A DNA stretch of 64,000 nucleotides from assembly GCA_023055505.1 (NCBI GenBank), contig JALIRH010000004.1:34105502-34169501 (forward strand), read 5' to 3'. The position numbers and the translations under genes were made by a program. A model generated the notes under the pieces. That model saw only the letters and a list, made by a program, of their open reading frames with translations. It did not search any database and had not been told where the DNA came from. Origin of the DNA: Callipepla californica brunnescens. Lineage: Eukaryota > Chordata > Aves > Galliformes > Odontophoridae. The number at the start of each line of letters is the position of its first letter. Within the stretch, counting starts at the first letter, position 1. Below are positions 59,211 through 64,000 of this stretch, in pieces.

Positions 59211-62200
59211 TGTGTGAATTCCTGGATGTATGCACAAGCATGCATAATCACTAATTATATTAGCTACATGCCTGGAAAATCTGGCAGCCTGATCTTGTGA
59301 AACGGTGTGTACATTCCATTTTTGCAGGGATTAATGAAAGTAAAAAGTATTTAGCTGAGTTGCTACAGGTATTTGTGGGGAAAAAAATCACTATACAGAA
59401 TTATACAGATTCAAATCACAGTGTGAAAATAAACTATTTCTGTATGGCGTAACATACAGGAAAAGCTTTAGCCAAAGCATTTCAAAGTTCAGTTGTTGAC
59501 TGCTTCAGCTTGTTCTTATGAGGTACATATTATCCACATTTTTACTGTACTTCATTACAAAGCTCTATTTTATTCTACGTGGTTTTAGTACCTAGGACAT
59601 GCCTGTTGATTTTTTGAGACCAAGCAGCTTCTAACTTTCATTTAATTTTTTGAGCCCAGTTGGCATATCTATATTCTACTTACTAATGTTCTGAAAGAGA
59701 GCAGAGATGAAGCTTGCTCTTTTATGAAGTATACTCTGTCTGAAGTAAGCTACTGCAGCTTCCCTCTTCGTTTCTGCACTTGATAATGTTTGGGATTGTC
59801 TCAGACAGATCTGACAGAGCACTCCATCCAGAATGGCTGGTATTGTGTTTAACCAGAAATGCACTGTTAGTACAGTTGCACTGTTTGTTTCAGACTGAAT
59901 ATATTTTGCAGTTACTGAAAATCAAAATAGACTTTTAGTAAGGAGAATGAATTCTGTTGTCTCTACTTCATAATTACTGGAATCAGAAAATTTAGAAGGG
60001 TGCTTTCTTTGGTGATTCACTAACAAGCTTTAGTTGAGAGATACACGGAGAGAGTTTGACAGATGCATGGAGAAGAGGATTTGTAGACTATACAACAGAG
60101 GTTGGAGGAGGAAAATTTATTACTGAGGTTAAAAGAAAGATGGCATTTGCAAAGAGGAGAAAATATTTCTGAATAAATTATTCTTTTTATTACAAAAATC
60201 CATACTTGTTAAAGCAAATGGAGCTATTTCATTTGTGATTACACCTGAGTGCTGCAGATAAGCAGTTAAAGTCTTTTCTCCACAGACATGTATGTTTGTT
60301 TTTAGAGTCTGTTCCACTGGCTTTAGTGGTTCTGTATCCTTCTGGTCCCTGCAGAGGCCATGGGGCACTAGGATTGAGTCTAGATTCCAGTCTGTTTCTC
60401 ACTTCTTTGATGGAGTCATTTACACACATTCAATTTGCAAGTTCAGTCAGTAATATTTCTTTAAAACCATTGATGTCAATGGGGTAGCTCCAAGGCTGTT
60501 GAGAGCACACTTTGACCTACAGTCTTTAGTTATGAGGGCTGATGATAAGAGACCTGAACTTGGCACTCAGACCCTAAACTGAGTTGGCAGAGAGTTGGTA
60601 TAAAGAGTATCTTTAAAGCTGAAAATAGATCAAATAATTTTTAAGTTGAAAATGTATCCACTGAGATATAATAAGCATGGAACCCCATGGCAGAATTTTC
60701 AAAGTGGAATTTTATTTTTTTTTAAGGGAAAGGTAACGCTGTCAAAGAGCAGAAATGAAGTTCTTTTCCAGTTAACCCTGTGAACTGTTTCCCTTCCTAT
60801 AAAAACACAGCAAATGCAGCTTTCATCTTACTCCAAAGCTTAGTACGTCTCTGCTGAATTCTTTCCTTTCTTTGTAGTTCAAATTTCATTTGCCCATTAG
60901 TTCTCTTTCTCCCTATTTTTCTGCTTATGTTACCACTACTAAATTACCTGAAATTTAATAACGTCATAATATAAAATTGGGATGGAGTTGCAATGTAGCA
61001 ATGGAAGCTTGGAGTTTCTTGAACGGAGTGATTAGCCAATAAGAAGCCAAAGTCAAAATCTTCAAAACATGAGACATTCACACATTTAAAATAACTAAAT
61101 ATTGAGGAGTGTGTCTTTTGCATGCATCTGTTCAACATGTCATTGAAATTAAGCAGTTGAGGCTTCTGAAATCCTTTCATTTTGATGAATACAATGCAAT
61201 GGAAGGTAGTAAAAGTAAGCCACTTACATTTACAATTAAAGTGTAGTATGCGTTGTTTAGGCACTGGGAATGACTGGTAAGTCTGCCAGCACTCCTTCAA
61301 CATACTGTTGGTTCATATGCCCGTCCATGTTTAGCATCCTTTTTCAAAAGGCAAAGGAGGAGCCAGACAGGCCCAAGTGTTCATAATGAGTCTTTTAAAT
61401 TGTGGAACGTTTCTTCTAACTTCAAAACAGTGCTGTTCACTAGTACCATAATATGCCAGTAAACCTCAAGGCACTGTGGTTAGAATTTAAATAGCTTTGT
61501 AATTCATTCATAAAGTTTAAATTTGTATGTTTTGCCAATAGCAGAATTACCCAAATAAAGAGTTTATTCTTTTAACATAATATTTCCCATTCTATCTCTG
61601 TTCTCATTGTGCTGAAACCATCATTTGTAATAAGAATACAAATAAGAATTACAAATTCATCAGTAAAAAAAAAAAAGTTCTGTATGAGAAAATTTTGTAC
61701 CTCGTACAGATAAAGGAAATTGGAGTCTATGAGAAAGTAATAGACTTTCCTACTAAAATCTAATGGTAAAATATCTTACTTCACAGTAGAGGAAAGCTGA
61801 ATATGATAAGGATTTTTTAGCTTCTGTTAATTAACATTCCGTCCTATTACACTTGACTTGCAGTTAACCTTCATTTCACAGGTATTCATGATTGTCATGC
61901 TCCTATGAATTACAGAACTATGAAGCTGAAACATGATGGTTAATAACTATGCAAAGTCTTCTTTTAGATGATTTCTTAACAATGACCTTAAAACTGAAAT
62001 GTAAATATTGCAGGCAATGTAGTAAGCAGCCACATGGAGAATACAGTCATGTATATGACTTTAAATAGTGATTCAACAGCAATCAGACCAGCAGCAACTT
62101 AGGAATATTAACTGCTCTATTAAAACAAAAACAAAAATAGTTCTTCTAGTTAGAAAGAAAATAATTAACCATTTGTGAGAGTGGGATACATTTTATCTTA

Positions 62201-63561
62201 TCATGGTGTGCAGATAAGGGAGAGAGGATGCCAACCTGCCTAGCTTACCCATGAGTAGAATTAATCAGCAGTAGAAATCAGTCATACTGAATTTTTGTTC
62301 ATAAAGACCTTACTGTCTGTGTTGTCCAGCTTCTCAGCTTTATTTGTGCACATACTAGCTTTACTGTTCTTCTGAAGTGTGCCTAAGTATGATCATTATC
62401 ATCAATGTTAAATAAGGTTAACTTTTGCAATGACATATTTCTCTTCTAATCCAATCTGTTGTACAAACAAAGGAAACACGCTTCCTAGCCACTTTCTTCC
62501 TATAATGCAATCTCTGATAAACAGCTTAAAGCTTTGGCTCCTGAATCACTGTAGAGTTTATTCCAGTTGTTCACTGTGTTGAAAAAGAGGATTCAAACTT
62601 GCCCGCAGCAGCCTTTCACCACTATAATCCTGAACCTTCAAAAAGAAATCTGCAAAAATGACACTCTCCCTTTATGCTCCTGCACTTCCCAGCTAGCACT
62701 AAACTTACCCATAAAAACAAACAAAAAATCCTGCCAAAATTTCATCCCAGAATGCCTGGATCACAGTAGTATCCCCTCTTGTCTTTTCCAAATGATAGAC
62801 AGAATTAGCTCACATGTTGAAAGCTGCTTTACAAAGGGCTCCCCTGCAGTGTTTCAGAGCTAGATAGTTCATACATTAGTTAGCTCCATTGTATTTTGAT
62901 GTGATGACAAGCACTGCCTAGTGAAACTGACTTCAAAGCACGGATTATTAATCATTGCCATTCTGTCTCCAAATACTCCTACTTGAGGTATCAAGGGAAT
63001 TCTGGTGATTTTAAACATTAGTACAATCAAAAGGAAAGAGCATCTCACATTCTATGAACTGATGTGAGAGAACAACACCTAACATACTGCTCAGAAGGTT
63101 GACATTGCCTTCTTTGCTTTTTGGAGGAAGAGTTGTGACTTTATTAATTTCTACTTAATATCAGCAATTCTACCTAGCATTTCTACCTCTTTCCAGTGGT
63201 TTTGTGATGGAATTTTTGAGCAGTCTGGTTGGTAGTGATCTTCTCATCAGTAACAGTCTCAGAGCAACAGTAAGGTAACATTTTTCCTCCACAGGTAACA
63301 AGGTTTTATATGGAGATTTAGTGTACCCAGTATCACGTCATTTTACTGATAATGGGAAGGAATGGGGCTATCTACCCAGCTGTGGGACAGTCCTTGTATT
63401 AATTATGAGGAACATTTTGACCTGTACTTGATTGAGGAGGAGACTGAAGGGCTTGTCCTCAATTCTGGAGTCCCAATGAGGAAAACAGCAGTTAAAATCT
63501 TTTTGGTACCTCTTTTCTAATTCATTGTAATTGCAGAAGCTGGCACTTAATTTTCTCAGCA

Positions 63562-63601
63562 TTCTTCAAGGGTTTTTTCCAACCTAGTTGATTCCCTGAT
63601 A
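63562..63601 (+). mobile_element. Possible short CR1 tail remnant, sense
   Basis: 'cttcaagggttttttccaa' followed by 'cctagttgattccctga' resembles the last 40 bp of an avian CR1 (the 'tccaacct...gattctatga' ending). Nothing CR1-like is clear upstream, so this may be chance or a tiny remnant. Confidence 0.45.
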
Positions 63602-64000
63602 GCATTTTGCACAAAAATACAATTTTGTGCTTGTTTTTTTAGTTTTTATATGGAAATAGCATTACTCCGAGACAACCCACAGTAGAAAAGACATACTTTG
63701 ACATCCAGAACCCAAAGCACAGTGACTTTATCAGATTTTCTGCATGATTCTGAATGGGTCATTCCAGACCAAAAGAAGGTAAGAGGCACTGAGATTCCTA
63801 TGCTGCTTTCTGTCTGTAAGTAAGCAAAAACATGTGGCCATTTTAGGATGCCATAAGTACACAGGAAACATTTGCTACATGGATTTAAGCAGTAGATGGT
63901 GAACAATTCCTGCTCTCAGTCAGATTATTGGACAGAGTTCTGCTACTGAATGTGTTAGTATGAGGATCTGGTTTGTGGTTGTAAAATCCCTCAGGATTTA

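Larger units (their letters stand above)
45216..64000 (+). other. NRXN3: NRXN3 intron downstream of the stalk exon (3' end outside the window)
   Basis: The intron begins at the GTAAGT donor and runs off the window after at least 18.8 kb. The SS5 exons and the transmembrane/cytoplasmic exon (with the VIRESSSTTGM stretch before the membrane) were looked for and not recognised, so they should lie beyond 64000. Confidence 0.75.
45376..64000. other. Intronic stretch without a gene (about 18.6 kb)
   Basis: Mostly unique AT-rich DNA with the microsatellites listed, a tRNA-like A-box at 47617, a locally GC-richer part at about 53150-53480 with two overlapping open frames but no protein features, and a possible CR1 tail near 63560. 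No exon recognised. Confidence 0.6.

Noticed and set aside
60461..60500. 'gatgtcaatggggtagctcc' block resembling the same kind of repeat
   Set aside because: Only about 30 bp look alike; could be chance.
60944..61303. 119-codon frame on the minus strand
   Set aside because: No homology recognised, no splice context, Cys/Phe-rich chance composition.
45216..64000. Search for SS5 exons and the neurexin transmembrane/cytoplasmic exon downstream
   Set aside because: None of the expected peptide stretches was seen. They are probably beyond the window.
1..64000. CRISPR arrays, bacterial operons, phage or plasmid genes, toxin systems
   Set aside because: The sequence is avian intron. The regular short repeats are microsatellites, not spacer arrays.
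1..64000. Endogenous retrovirus LTRs or gag/pol remains
   Set aside because: No LTR pair, primer-binding site or retroviral protein motif was recognised.

Overview
This window is AT-rich vertebrate chromosomal DNA with almost no coding content. The repeats point to a bird, most likely a galliform such as chicken or a close relative. There are several 3' ends of CR1 LINEs with the avian 'ccaacct...gattctatgattctat' tail, and two pieces of a mariner transposon that look like Galluhop, known from chicken and turkey. No bacterial, plasmid or phage features are present. No candidate for a previously undescribed system stood out.

The one gene I can support is neurexin-3 (NRXN3), on the + strand. 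A single 76-bp coding exon lies at 45140-45215 with a good branch point, pyrimidine tract, AG acceptor and GTAAG donor. It encodes 25 residues, including [19 protein letters not shown], the acidic two-cysteine stalk segment just outside the membrane and just before splice site 5 (SS5). Everything else is read as the two large introns flanking it: at least 45.1 kb upstream and at least 18.8 kb downstream. No other neurexin exon was recognised inside the window.

Layout. 1-3.5 kb: intron with one MIR-like remnant. 3.5-4.6 kb: a very old CR1 copy with remains of the reverse-transcriptase end. 8.8-9.6 kb: a mariner end fragment followed by an inverted CR1 tail. 12.2-12.9 kb: two CR1 tails of different types in tandem. 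13-29 kb: mostly unique intron with microsatellites, long A runs and MIR-like remnants. 29.1-31.9 kb: a mariner MITE with both ends, an ancient CR1, and two further CR1 pieces in opposite orientations. 32-41.7 kb: mostly unique. 41.7 kb: another inverted CR1. 43.8-45.1 kb: a more GC-rich stretch with a 15-G run and homopurine tract leading to the exon. 45.27 kb onward: a (TA/TG) microsatellite very close to the donor, then unique intron with microsatellites, one 28-A run and a possible CR1 tail near 63.6 kb.

The most interesting points are the tandem donor 9 nt downstream of the exon end, the short in-frame read-through to a stop (a possible secreted-form ending), the microsatellite beside the donor, and several hairpin-forming inverted repeats in otherwise unique intron. 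All open frames of 60-170 codons in the window look like chance frames or lie in repeats.
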